From NCBI RefSeq assembly GCF_008704425.1, contig NZ_CP023696.1:5868501-5932500 (forward strand): a stretch of 64,000 nt of DNA. The letters are read 5' to 3'. This document shows positions 1-8,519 of this stretch, piece by piece. The notes under the pieces are model-generated. The model was given only the letters and a program-made list of their open reading frames with translations, did not search any database and was not told where the DNA came from. Source of the stretch: Streptomyces fradiae ATCC 10745 = DSM 40063 (GTDB lineage Bacteria; Actinomycetota; Actinomycetes; Streptomycetales; Streptomycetaceae). The translations under genes and the position numbers were made by a program. The first letter of the stretch is position 1. Every line of letters starts with the position of its first letter.

Positions 1-1
1 C

Positions 2-3000
2 CGCACGCGGCGGGCACGGCAGGCACGGCTGGACGGCGCGCTGACGGAGGCGCTGGTCCGCTCCCGCCGCTTCCTCACGCGCGCCGAGGTCTCCGACGAC
101 CTGCGCACCCTCCACCGCGAGGGCGGCCGGCAGGCCGACGACTTCTACCGGGACCGCTGGTCACACGACCGGGTCGTCCGCTCCACGCACGGCGTGAACT
201 GCACCGGCTCGTGCTCGTGGAAGGTGTACGTCAAGGACGGCGTCATCACCTGGGAGGCCCAGCAGACCGACTACCCGTCGGTCGGCCCGGACCGCCCCGA
301 GTACGAGCCGCGCGGCTGCCCGCGCGGCGCCGCCTTCTCCTGGTACACCTACTCGCCGACCCGCGTGCGCCACCCCTATGTGCGCGGGGTGCTGCTGGAG
401 ATGTACCGCGAGGCCAGGGCCCGGCTCGGCGACCCGGTCGCCGCCTGGGCGGACGTCGTGTCCGACCCGGAGCGCGCCCGCCGCTACAAGAGCGCGCGCG
501 GCAGGGGCGGTCTGGTCCGGGCGAGCTGGGACGAGGCGGTCGAGATGGTCGCCGCCGCCCACGTGCACACCGTCAAGGCGTACGGTCCGGACCGGCTGGC
601 CGGGTTCTCGCCGATCCCGGCGATGTCGATGGTCTCGCACGCCGCCGGGGCCCGCTTCTACTCGCTGCTCGGCGGGGCGATGCTCTCCTTCTACGACTGG
701 TACGCCGATCTGCCGGTCGCCTCGCCGCAGGTCTTCGGCGACCAGACCGACGTGCCGGAGTCGGGCGACTGGTGGGACGCCGGCTACCTGGTCATGTGGG
801 GGTCGAACCTGCCGGTGACCCGCACCCCGGACGCCCACTGGATGGCCGAGGCCCGCTACCGGGGCCAGAAGGTCGTCGCGGTGTCGCCGGACTACGCGGA
901 CAACGTCAAGTTCGCCGACGAGTGGCTCGCGCCCCGGCCCGGCACCGACGGGGCCCTCGCGATGGCCATGGGACACGTCACCTTGCGGGAGTTCTTCGTC
1001 GACCGGCCCGTTCCCTACTTCACCGGCTACGTCAAGCGCTACACGGACCTGCCCTTCCTGGTCGTACTGGAGCAGGCAGAGCAGGCAGAGCAGCCGGAGC
1101 AGGCGGAGCAGCCGGAGGACCCGCGCGGGCGGCGGCCCCGGGCGCCGTACGAGGGGGCCGCCGGGGAGCCGGCCGCCGGGGAGCCGGCCGTGTACCGGCC
1201 GGGGAAGTTCCTGACCGCGGCCGACCTCGGCGGCGAGCACGCCGCGGCCGAGCACGCCGCCTTCCGCACCGTGCTGCTGGACGCCGTCACCGGGCGGCCG
1301 GTGGTGCCGAACGGCACGCTCGGCGACCGCTACGGCGACGCGGGCGCCGGCCGGTGGAACCTCGACCTGGGCGGCACCGACCCGCTGCTGTCCGCCGAGG
1401 GCGGCGGCGAACCCCCGGTGCGCGTCGAGCTGCCCCGCTTCGACGCCCCCGACGGGGCCGCCGGGCGGCTGCTGCGAGGCGTACCGGTGCGCCGGATCGC
1501 CGGGCACCTGGTCACCACGGTGTACGACCTGCTGCTCGCCCAGTACGGGGTGGCCCGAGAGGGCCTGCCCGGCCGGTGGCCCGCCGGGTACGACGACGCC
1601 ACCGAGCCGTACACCCCCGCCTGGCAGGAGGCGGTCACCGGCGTGGCGGCCGGGCAGGCGGCGCGCGTCGCCAGGGAGTTCGCCGCCAACGCGGAGGAGT
1701 CCGGCGGCCGATCCATGATCATCATGGGGGCGGGGACCAACCACTGGTTCCACTCCGACACCATCTACCGGGCGTTCCTGACCCTGACCGCGCTCACCGG
1801 CTGCCAGGGCGTCAACGGCGGCGGCTGGGCGCACTACGTCGGGCAGGAGAAGGTCCGCCCGCTCACCGGCTACTCGGCGATCGCCACGGCCGCGGACTGG
1901 AACCGGCCCGCCCGGCTCATGATCCAGACCGCGTACTGGTACCTGAACGGCGACCAGTTCCGCTACGACCCGTTCTCCGCCGCCACCCTCGCCGCGGCCG
2001 GCGCGGACGGGCCGTTCGCCGGGAGGTCCACGGCGGACGTGATCGCGCAGTCGGCGCGACTGGGCTGGATGCCGTCCTACCCCACCTTCGACCGCAACCC
2101 GCTCGACCTCGCCGACGAGGCGGAGAGCGCCGGCCGCCCGGTCGCCGAGCACGTCGTCGGGGAACTGAAGGCCGGGCGGCTGCGGTTCGCGTGCGAGGAC
2201 CCGGACGCCCCGGAGAACTTCCCGCGGGTCCTGACGGTGTGGCGGGCGAACCTGCTCGGCTCGTCGGCGAAGGGCGACGAGTACTTCCTGAGGCACCTGC
2301 TGGGCACCGACTCCGCCGTCCGCGCCGCCGAGGCACCGCCTCGGGCACGGCCCCGCGACGTGGTGTGGCGCGAGGAGGCGCCCACCGGCAAGCTCGACCT
2401 GCTGCTCACCCTGGACTTCCGCATGACCAGCACCACCCTGTACTCGGACGTGGTGCTGCCCGCCGCCACCTGGTACGAGAAGCACGACCTGTCCAGCACG
2501 GACATGCACCCCTTCGTGCACGCCTTCAACCCGGCCATCGCCCCGCCCTGGCAGACCCGCACCGACTGGGACGCCTTCCACACCCTCGCCGCGGAGTTCA
2601 GCCGCCAGGCCGCCCGGCACCTGGGCGTGCGCAGGGACGTGGTGGCCGCCCCGCTGCTGCACGACACCCCCGACGAACTGGCCACCCCGCACGGCCGGGT
2701 CCGCGACTGGAAGGCGGGCGAGTGCGACCCCGTACCCGGCCGCACCCTGCCCAGGCTCGTCACCGTCGAACGCGACTACGGCGCCGTCGCGGACCGGATG
2801 GCCGCCCTCGGCCCGCTCCTGGACACCCTCGGGGCCACGACCAAGGGCGTCACCTTCGACGTCGGCCGGGAGCTGGAGTACCTGCGGCACAAGAACGGCA
2901 CCGTACGCGGCGGGACCGCCGCCGGACGGCCGTCGATCGCCCGCGACACCGACGCCTGCGAGGCGATCCTCGCCCTGTCCGGCACCACCAACGGCCACCT

Positions 3001-3808
3001 CGCCGTCCAGGGCTTCCGCACCCTGGAGGCGCGCACCGGCACCCGCCTGGCCGACCTCGCCGCCGAGCACCAGGGGCGGCGGATCACCTTCGCCGACACC
3101 CAGGCCGCCCCCGTCCCCGTGATCACCTCCCCCGAGTGGTCCGGCTCGGAGACCGGCGGGCGCCGCTACTCGCCCTTCACCGTCAACGTCGAGCGCCTCA
3201 AGCCCTGGCACACCCTCACCGGGCGCCAGCACTTCTACCTCGACCACGACTGGATCGCCGCGCTCGGCGAGCAACTGCCCGTCTACCGGCCGCCGCTCGA
3301 CATGCACGTCCTCTTCGGCGAGCCCCGCGTCGGCGACACCGGGGAGCTCGGCCTCACCGTGCGCTACCTGACCCCGCACAACAAGTGGTCCATCCACTCC
3401 GAGTACCAGGACAACCTGCTCATGCTGTCGCTGTCGAGGGGCGGCCCGACGATCTGGATGAGCGACCGCGACGCGGCGAGGATCGGCGTGGCGGACAACG
3501 ACTGGATCGAGGCGGTCAACCGCAACGGTGCCGTCGCCGCCCGCGCGGTCGTCTCGCACCGCATGCCCGAGGGCACCGTCTACATGCACCACGCCCAGGA
3601 CCGGCTCATCGACGTGCCCCGCACCGAGACCACCGGCCGGCGCGGCGGCATCCACAACTCCCTCACCCGCCTGCTGATCAAGCCCACCCACCTCGTCGGC
3701 GGCTACGCCCAGCTCTCCTACGCCTTCAACTACCTCGGCCCGACCGGCAACCAGCGCGACGAGGTCACCGTCGTGCGGCGCCGCGCGAACCAGGAGGTGA
3801 CGTACTGA
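2..3808 (+). CDS. narG: Respiratory nitrate reductase alpha subunit (5' end outside window)
   Basis: Catalytic molybdenum subunit that reduces nitrate to nitrite with electrons from NarH, at the cytoplasmic face of the membrane. The frame is open from the window edge, so the true start lies just upstream; 1268 residues are visible against about 1250 for E. coli NarG. The FS0 cluster signature is present (STHGVNCTGSC, about residues 61-71: His-x3-Cys-x3-Cys), followed by GCPRGA, the Mo-bis-MGD region (GFSPIPAMSMVS, YDWYADLP, QTDVPES) and a C-terminal molydopterin-binding domain. An insert rich in Glu-Gln-Ala-Pro follows VVLEQ near residue 356, where E. coli NarG has none. First gene of narGHJI; its stop is one base before the narH start. 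Identity is certain from near full-length similarity to recalled NarG sequence; quinol coupling is family knowledge. Confidence 0.98.
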   Translation, partial: RTRRARQARLDGALTEALVRSRRFLTRAEVSDDLRTLHREGGRQADDFYRDRWSHDRVVRSTHGVNCTGSCSWKVYVKDGVITWEAQQTDYPSVGPDRPEYEPRGCPRGAAFSWYTYSPTRVRHPYVRGVLLEMYREARARLGDPVAAWADVVSDPERARRYKSARGRGGLVRASWDEAVEMVAAAHVHTVKAYGPDRLAGFSPIPAMSMVSHAAGARFYSLLGGAMLSFYDWYADLPVASPQVFGDQTDVPESGDWWDAGYLVMWGSNLPVTRTPDAHWMAEARYRGQKVVAVSPDYADNVKFADEWLAPRPGTDGALAMAMGHVTLREFFVDRPVPYFTGYVKRYTDLPFLVVLEQAEQAEQPEQAEQPEDPRGRRPRAPYEGAAGEPAAGEPAVYRPGKFLTAADLGGEHAAAEHAAFRTVLLDAVTGRPVVPNGTLGDRYGDAGAGRWNLDLGGTDPLLSAEGGGEPPVRVELPRFDAPDGAAGRLLRGVPVRRIAGHLVTTVYDLLLAQYGVAREGLPGRWPAGYDDATEPYTPAWQEAVTGVAAGQAARVAREFAANAEESGGRSMIIMGAGTNHWFHSDTIYRAFLTLTALTGCQGVNGGGWAHYVGQEKVRPLTGYSAIATAADWNRPARLMIQTAYWYLNGDQFRYDPFSAATLAAAGADGPFAGRSTADVIAQSARLGWMPSYPTFDRNPLDLADEAESAGRPVAEHVVGELKAGRLRFACEDPDAPENFPRVLTVWRANLLGSSAKGDEYFLRHLLGTDSAVRAAEAPPRARPRDVVWREEAPTGKLDLLLTLDFRMTSTTLYSDVVLPAATWYEKHDLSSTDMHPFVHAFNPAIAPPWQTRTDWDAFHTLAAEFSRQAARHLGVRRDVVAAPLLHDTPDELATPHGRVRDWKAGECDPVPGRTLPRLVTVERDYGAVADRMAALGPLLDTLGATTKGVTFDVGRELEYLRHKNGTVRGGTAAGRPSIARDTDACEAILALSGTTNGHLAVQGFRTLEARTGTRLADLAAEHQGRRITFADTQAAPVPVITSPEWSGSETGGRRYSPFTVNVERLKPWHTLTGRQHFYLDHDWIAALGEQLPVYRPPLDMHVLFGEPRVGDTGELGLTVRYLTPHNKWSIHSEYQDNLLMLSLSRGGPTIWMSDRDAARIGVADNDWIEAVNRNGAVAARAVVSHRMPEGTVYMHHAQDRLIDVPRTETTGRRGGIHNSLTRLLIKPTHLVGGYAQLSYAFNYLGPTGNQRDEVTVVRRRANQEVTY
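1070..1114 (+). repeat. Five 9-bp tandem repeats inside narG
   Basis: Five in-frame copies of a unit close to gagcaggca/gagcagccg encode repeated Glu-Gln-Ala/Pro triplets. A second pair of 15-bp units (gccgccggggagccg) follows at 1157-1186. Together they make the low-complexity insert in NarG. Confidence 0.85.
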
Positions 3809-3809
3809 C

Positions 3810-5594
3810 ATGCCACGCGGCGAAGCGTCCATCGGACGGGTCATGGCCCAGATGGCGATGGTGATGAACCTCGACAAGTGCATCGGCTGCCACACCTGCT
3901 CCGTCACCTGCAAGCAGGCGTGGACCAACCGCACCGGCGTCGAGTACGTGTGGTTCAACAACGTCGAGACCCGCCCCGGCCAGGGGTACCCGCGCCGCTA
4001 CGAGGACCAGGAGACCTGGCGGGGCGGCTGGGAGGTCGACAAGCGCGGGAACCTGGCGCTCAAGGCCGGCGGCCGCTTCAGGAAGCTCGTCCAGATCTTC
4101 TCCAACCCCAGGCTGCCCGCCCTCGACGACTACTACGAGCCGTGGACGTACGACTACGAGACCCTGACCGACGCCCCGCTGGGGGAGCACACCCCCGTCG
4201 CCCGCCCCAGATCCCTCATCACCGGCAAGGACATGAAGATCTCCTGGTCGGCCAACTGGGACGACGACCTCGGCGGCTCGGCCGCCACCCGTGACAACGA
4301 CGTCCTGCTGAACGAGGTCTCCGAGAAGATCAGGTTCGAGTTCGAGCAGACCTTCATGTTCTACCTGCCCAGGATCTGCGAGCACTGCCTCAACCCGTCC
4401 TGCGCGGCCTCCTGCCCCTCCGGCGCGATCTACAAGCGGGAGGAGGACGGCATCGTCCTGGTCGACCAGGACCGCTGCCGCGGCTGGCGGATGTGCGTCA
4501 CCGGCTGCCCGTACAAGAAGGTCTACTTCAACCACCGCACCGGCAAGGCGGAGAAGTGCACCTTCTGCTTCCCGCGCGTCGAGGTGGGCCTGCCCACCGT
4601 CTGCTCCGAGACCTGCGTCGGCCGCCTGCGCTACATCGGCCTCGTCCTCTACGACGCCGACCGCGTCCTCCAGGCCGCCGCCACCCCCGACGACACCGGC
4701 CTCTACGAGGCGCAGCGGGAGGTCTTCCTCGACCCGCGCGACCCCGCGGTCGTACGGGCGGCGGAGCGGGCCGGCATCCCCCGCGACTGGATCGACGCCG
4801 CGCAGCGCTCCCCGGTCCACGCCCTGATCGACACCTACCGGGTGGCCCTGCCGCTGCACCCGGAGTACCGCACCCTCCCCATGGTCTGGTACATCCCACC
4901 GCTCTCCCCGGTCGTCGACGCGGTCCGCGGCACCGGTCACGACGCCGAGGACCACCGCACCCTCTTCGCCGCCGTCGACGCCCTGCGCATCCCCGTCGAC
5001 TACCTCGCCGGGCTCTTCACCGCCGGCGACCCGGCCCCCGTCGAGGCGGTGCTGCAGCGCCTGGCCGCCATGCGCTCCTACATGCGCGACATCAACCTGG
5101 GCCGCGCACCGGACGCCGCCATCCCGGCGTCCGTCGGCATGGACGAGGAGCGGATGTACGACATGTACCGGCTGCTCGCCCTCGCCAAGTACGACGAGCG
5201 GTACGTCATCCCGCCCGCCCACGCCGAACAGGCCCACCGCCTGGAGGAGCTGGCCACCGAGTGCAGCCTCGACTACGAGGGCGGCCCGGGCATGGGCGGC
5301 TCCGGGCCGTTCGGCGAGAGCTCCGGCGGCGCCGCGCCCGTCGCGGTGGAGAACTACCGGGCGCTGCGCGACCGGCAGCGCGCCGACACCCACGCCGTCC
5401 CGGCGGACGGGCGCACCCGCGTCAACCTCCTGAACTGGGACGGCAGGAGCACACCGCCCGGACTCTTCCCACCCCGCGAGACCCCCGGCCCCGACGCCCC
5501 CGGCGGCGCCGGCCCCACCGACCCCGACGCTCCCCCCGGCCCCGGCCCCGGCCCCGGCCCCGGCGGCGACGGAGAAAGGCGGCCCCGGCCGTGA
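3810..5594 (+). CDS. narH: Respiratory nitrate reductase beta subunit (Fe-S protein)
   Basis: Electron-transfer subunit carrying four Fe-S clusters between NarI haem and NarG. Cysteine groups are all visible: CIGCHTCSVTC (residues 24-34), CEHCLNPSCAASC, CRGWRMCVTGC, and CTFC...CSETC. In the third group Trp replaces a Cys, which in this family gives a [3Fe-4S] cluster. I chose ATG 3810 because AGGAGGTGA lies 10 bases upstream inside the narG tail; an in-frame ATG at 3843 (MAQMAMVMN) is the alternative. The C-terminus has a Pro-Gly extension (repeated ccccgg around 5535-5563) not found in E. coli NarH. It overlaps narJ by GTGA, so coupling is likely. Confidence 0.98.
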   Translation: MPRGEASIGRVMAQMAMVMNLDKCIGCHTCSVTCKQAWTNRTGVEYVWFNNVETRPGQGYPRRYEDQETWRGGWEVDKRGNLALKAGGRFRKLVQIFSNPRLPALDDYYEPWTYDYETLTDAPLGEHTPVARPRSLITGKDMKISWSANWDDDLGGSAATRDNDVLLNEVSEKIRFEFEQTFMFYLPRICEHCLNPSCAASCPSGAIYKREEDGIVLVDQDRCRGWRMCVTGCPYKKVYFNHRTGKAEKCTFCFPRVEVGLPTVCSETCVGRLRYIGLVLYDADRVLQAAATPDDTGLYEAQREVFLDPRDPAVVRAAERAGIPRDWIDAAQRSPVHALIDTYRVALPLHPEYRTLPMVWYIPPLSPVVDAVRGTGHDAEDHRTLFAAVDALRIPVDYLAGLFTAGDPAPVEAVLQRLAAMRSYMRDINLGRAPDAAIPASVGMDEERMYDMYRLLALAKYDERYVIPPAHAEQAHRLEELATECSLDYEGGPGMGGSGPFGESSGGAAPVAVENYRALRDRQRADTHAVPADGRTRVNLLNWDGRSTPPGLFPPRETPGPDAPGGAGPTDPDAPPGPGPGPGPGGDGERRPRP

Positions 5595-6307
5595 AGAGCA
5601 CGCTCAAGCCCGCCGCCCGCACATCCGGCGCCCGCACACCCCGCCTGCGCGCCCTCCGAGACCTCCGGGCCCGCCCGGAGCCGTGGCGCGCCGCGGCGTG
5701 GCAGGTCCAGTCCCTGCTGCTCGCCTACCCGGACGACGCGTTCACGCCGCATCTGGCCCTGGCCCGCCGGGTCGCCGAGGTCCTCCCCGACCGGGTCCGG
5801 GACCCGCTGCTCGGCTTCACCGCGCACGCCGAGCGGTCCGCCCCGGCCGAACTGGCGGCGGCGTACGTCGCCGCCTTCGACCACCAGAGGCGCTGCTGCC
5901 CCTACCTCACCTACTACGCCCACGGCGACACCCGGAGGCGCGGCATCGCGCTGCTCCGCGTGAAACGGGCCTACGCCGCCGCCGGATGGCGGCTGGACGA
6001 CGGCGAACTCCCCGACCACCTCGCCGTCGTCCTGGAGTTCGCCGCCGCGGAACCCCTCGCGGGGCACCGGCTGCTCACCGAGCACCGCGCGGGCGTGGAG
6101 CTGCTGCGCCTGGCCCTGCGCGAGGAGCGTTCGCCGTGGGCGGCGCTGCTGGACTCCGTCTCGGCCACCCTGCCCGGCCTGGCGGGCGACGAGCGCGCGG
6201 CCGTCGCCCGGCTCGCCGCCGAGGGCCCGCCCGAGGAGCACGTGGGCCTCGACCCGTACGCGCCCCCGTCCTTCCCGCCCGGCGCCGCCGCGGGGGGACC
6301 CCGATGA
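5591..6307 (+). CDS. narJ: Nitrate reductase assembly chaperone
   Basis: Dedicated cytoplasmic chaperone of the NarJ/TorD family, needed for cofactor insertion into NarG and not part of the mature enzyme. The 238-residue product is all-helical in appearance and contains the family landmarks QVQSLLLAYPDD and the conserved FDHQRRCCPYLTYY segment. GTG 5591 overlaps the narH stop (GTGA), which fixes the start. The N-terminus is a basic extension of about 30 residues before the conserved domain. It overlaps narI by ATGA, so the four nar genes form one operon. Confidence 0.95.
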   Translation: MKSTLKPAARTSGARTPRLRALRDLRARPEPWRAAAWQVQSLLLAYPDDAFTPHLALARRVAEVLPDRVRDPLLGFTAHAERSAPAELAAAYVAAFDHQRRCCPYLTYYAHGDTRRRGIALLRVKRAYAAAGWRLDDGELPDHLAVVLEFAAAEPLAGHRLLTEHRAGVELLRLALREERSPWAALLDSVSATLPGLAGDERAAVARLAAEGPPEEHVGLDPYAPPSFPPGAAAGGPR

Positions 6308-7071
6308 CCGTACCCGCGCGCCCCCTCGCCCTGGCGGCGGAGACCGGCACCGGCGGCGTCCTGCTGTGGGCCGTCCTGCCGTACGTCGCCCTGGCCGTCT
6401 TCGTCCTCGGACACGTCTGGCGCTACCGCTACGACAAGTTCGGCTGGACGACCCGCTCCTCGCAGCTCTACGAGAGCCGGCTGCTGCGCATCGGCAGCCC
6501 CCTGTTCCACTTCGGCATCCTGGTGGTCCTCCTGGGGCACGTCGGCGGCCTGCTCGTCCCCAAGAGCTGGACCGAGGCCGCCGGTGTCGGCGAGCACACG
6601 TACCACGTCACCGCCGTGGTCCTGGGCACGGTCGCGGGGGTCTGCACCCTGGGCGGCCTGGCCGTCCTCGTCTACCGCCGCCGCACGGTCGGCCCGGTCT
6701 TCTCGGCCACCACCCGCAACGACAAGGCCATGTACGCCCTGCTCACGGTGACCATCGTGCTCGGCCTGGCCGCGACGGCCGCCGCCAACGCCGTCGGCGG
6801 CGGCCACGACTACCGCGAGACCGTCTCACCCTGGTTCCGCTCGATCTTCCTCCTCCGGCCCGACCCGGCCCTGATGGCCGGCGCGCCGGTCCTGTTCCAG
6901 CTGCACGCGCTGAGCGCGCTGCTGCTCTTCACCGCCTGGCCCTTCACCCGCCTGGTCCACATGCTCACCGCGCCGCTGGGCTACCTGACCCGCCCCTACA
7001 TCGTCTACCGCAGCCGCGACACGGCCCTCGGCACGCGCGCCCCGCGCCGCGGCTGGGAACGCACCGGATAG
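6304..7071 (+). CDS. narI: Nitrate reductase gamma subunit (cytochrome b, quinol oxidase)
   Basis: Membrane anchor that oxidises menaquinol and passes electrons through two b haems to NarH. The 255-residue product has five hydrophobic segments. Four histidines match the E. coli haem ligand pattern: H69 and H79 (PLFHFGILVVLLGH) and H201 and H219 (FQLHALS, TRLVHM). The start ATG 6304 overlaps the narJ stop. This is the last gene of the operon; no clear Rho-independent terminator follows. Confidence 0.97.
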   Translation: MTVPARPLALAAETGTGGVLLWAVLPYVALAVFVLGHVWRYRYDKFGWTTRSSQLYESRLLRIGSPLFHFGILVVLLGHVGGLLVPKSWTEAAGVGEHTYHVTAVVLGTVAGVCTLGGLAVLVYRRRTVGPVFSATTRNDKAMYALLTVTIVLGLAATAAANAVGGGHDYRETVSPWFRSIFLLRPDPALMAGAPVLFQLHALSALLLFTAWPFTRLVHMLTAPLGYLTRPYIVYRSRDTALGTRAPRRGWERTG

Positions 7072-7193
7072 CCGCCGGCCGCCCCTGCCCCCTTCTCCGG
7101 TGTACGTGATCCCTTCTGTGGCCGCCGCCCCCTTCCGCGGTCGGCCCCGTGCCCGGTACGCGATGCCCGGTGTCCGGATTCCGGCGGGCGGTC

Positions 7194-7223
7194 TTGCCCG
7201 GGCCGGGACGCGGGCCCTACCGT
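7194..7223 (+). promoter_or_regulatory. Candidate sigma70-type promoter for the SQR-like gene
   Basis: TTGCCC at 7194-7199 and TACCGT at 7218-7223, 18 bp apart, lie about 50 bases before the start codon at 7271. The match to the Streptomyces consensus is only by eye. The remainder of 7072-7270 shows nothing else convincing. Confidence 0.4.
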
Positions 7224-7270
7224 GCCCGCGACCGTGCTCGCACAGACATCCGAATACAGAGGGGGCTCCC

Positions 7271-8473
7271 TTGGCGACCAGGCGGCACCACCGGATCGTG
7301 ATCATCGGGGCGGGGTCCGCGGGCGTCTCCGTGGCGGCCCGGCTGCGCCGCGCGGGCGAGCGGGACGTCGCGGTCCTCGACCCCAGCCTCCGCCACCACT
7401 ACCAGCCGCTGTGGACGCTGGTCGGCGGCGGCCGGGCGCCGCTGGAGGAGAGCGTCCGCCCGCAGGACTCCGTCATGCCGCGCGGCGTCCGCTGGATCCG
7501 CCGCGCGGCGCGGGCCGTCGACCCCGGGGCGCGGGAGGTGGCGCTGGACGACGGCGGGACCGTCTCGTACGACCAGCTCGTCGTCTGCCCCGGCATCCAG
7601 CTCGACTGGGACAGGGTGCCGGGCCTCGAAGCCGGGCTCGGCGAGGACGGCCTGTCCAGCAACTACCTGGCCCGTACCGCCCCCGCGACCTGGCGCTTCA
7701 TCCGCCGGACCCGCTCGGGGACCGCCGTGTTCGGCATGCCGTCGGGCGCCATCAAGTGCGGCGGGGCCCCGCAGAAGATCGCCTACCTCGCCGCCGACTA
7801 CTGGCGCGAGCAGGGCCTCCTCGGCCGGATCGACGTCCACCTCGTCCTGCCGGGCGCCGCCGTCTTCGGGGTACCGGAGTTCGCGCGGGTGCTCGAAGGG
7901 GTCATCCGCCGGTACGGCATCCACGTCCACTACGGCAGCGAGGTCACCGAGGTGCGCCCGGAGGCCCGCGAGGTGACCGTCACCGACCTCGGCACCGGGA
8001 GCACGTCGACCCTGCCGTACGACATGGCCCACCTCGTGCCGCCGCAGAGCGCCCCCGACTGGATCAAGCGCGGCCCGCTCGCCGCCTCCGGCGACCCGGC
8101 CGGCTACGTCGAGGTGGACCGGCACACGCTGCGGCACGTCCGGTACCCCGACGTCTGGGCCCTCGGCGACGCCGCGTCGAGCCCGAACGCCAAGACGGGT
8201 GCCGCCGTGCGCAAGCAGGCGCCGGTCGTGGTCGAGAACCTGCTGGCCGCGCTGGACGGCCGGGAGCCGACCGCCTCGTACGGCGGCTACTCCTCGTGCC
8301 CGCTGACCACGGCCCGCACCAAGATGCTGCTCGCCGAGTTCGACTACAGCGGGCGGCCCGCCCCGTCCATCCCCGTGATCGACACCGTCCGCGAGCGCAC
8401 CGACATGTGGTACCTGAAGCGGCGCGGGCTCCCCTTCCTCTACTGGAACCTCATGCTCCGCGGCCTGGCCTGA
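7271..8473 (+). CDS. Sulfide:quinone oxidoreductase-like FAD protein
   Basis: Predicted flavoprotein that oxidises sulfide (or a related sulfur species) and passes electrons to the quinone pool. The 400-residue product starts with a dinucleotide fold (IVIIGAGSAGVS, residues 9-20) and ends with the FAD-binding WALGDAASSPNAKTGAAVRK segment. Two cysteines sit where the disulfide pair of this family is expected: C163 (IKCGGAPQK) and C343 (YSSCPLTT). The start is TTG 7271 with AGAGGGGG 5-12 bases upstream; longer in-frame starts have no ribosome site. It lies 200 bp after narI. Nitrate-linked sulfide oxidation or sulfide detoxification are both possible. Stop is 47 bp from the convergent MFS gene. 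Confidence 0.85.
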   Translation: MATRRHHRIVIIGAGSAGVSVAARLRRAGERDVAVLDPSLRHHYQPLWTLVGGGRAPLEESVRPQDSVMPRGVRWIRRAARAVDPGAREVALDDGGTVSYDQLVVCPGIQLDWDRVPGLEAGLGEDGLSSNYLARTAPATWRFIRRTRSGTAVFGMPSGAIKCGGAPQKIAYLAADYWREQGLLGRIDVHLVLPGAAVFGVPEFARVLEGVIRRYGIHVHYGSEVTEVRPEAREVTVTDLGTGSTSTLPYDMAHLVPPQSAPDWIKRGPLAASGDPAGYVEVDRHTLRHVRYPDVWALGDAASSPNAKTGAAVRKQAPVVVENLLAALDGREPTASYGGYSSCPLTTARTKMLLAEFDYSGRPAPSIPVIDTVRERTDMWYLKRRGLPFLYWNLMLRGLA

Positions 8474-8519
8474 CCCCCCTTCGGAGGCCGGGCCGGGCCG
8501 GGCGGTCCCGGCACCGCGG

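Noticed and set aside
161..3961. A 1266-codon open frame antisense to narG
   Set aside because: Its product is Gly/Val/Arg/Ala-rich with no motif, and the sense frame matches NarG over its full length; it is a GC-driven shadow.
5422..5637. Small antisense frame over the narH tail
   Set aside because: Pure Arg/Gly low complexity from the ccccgg repeat; no start signal.
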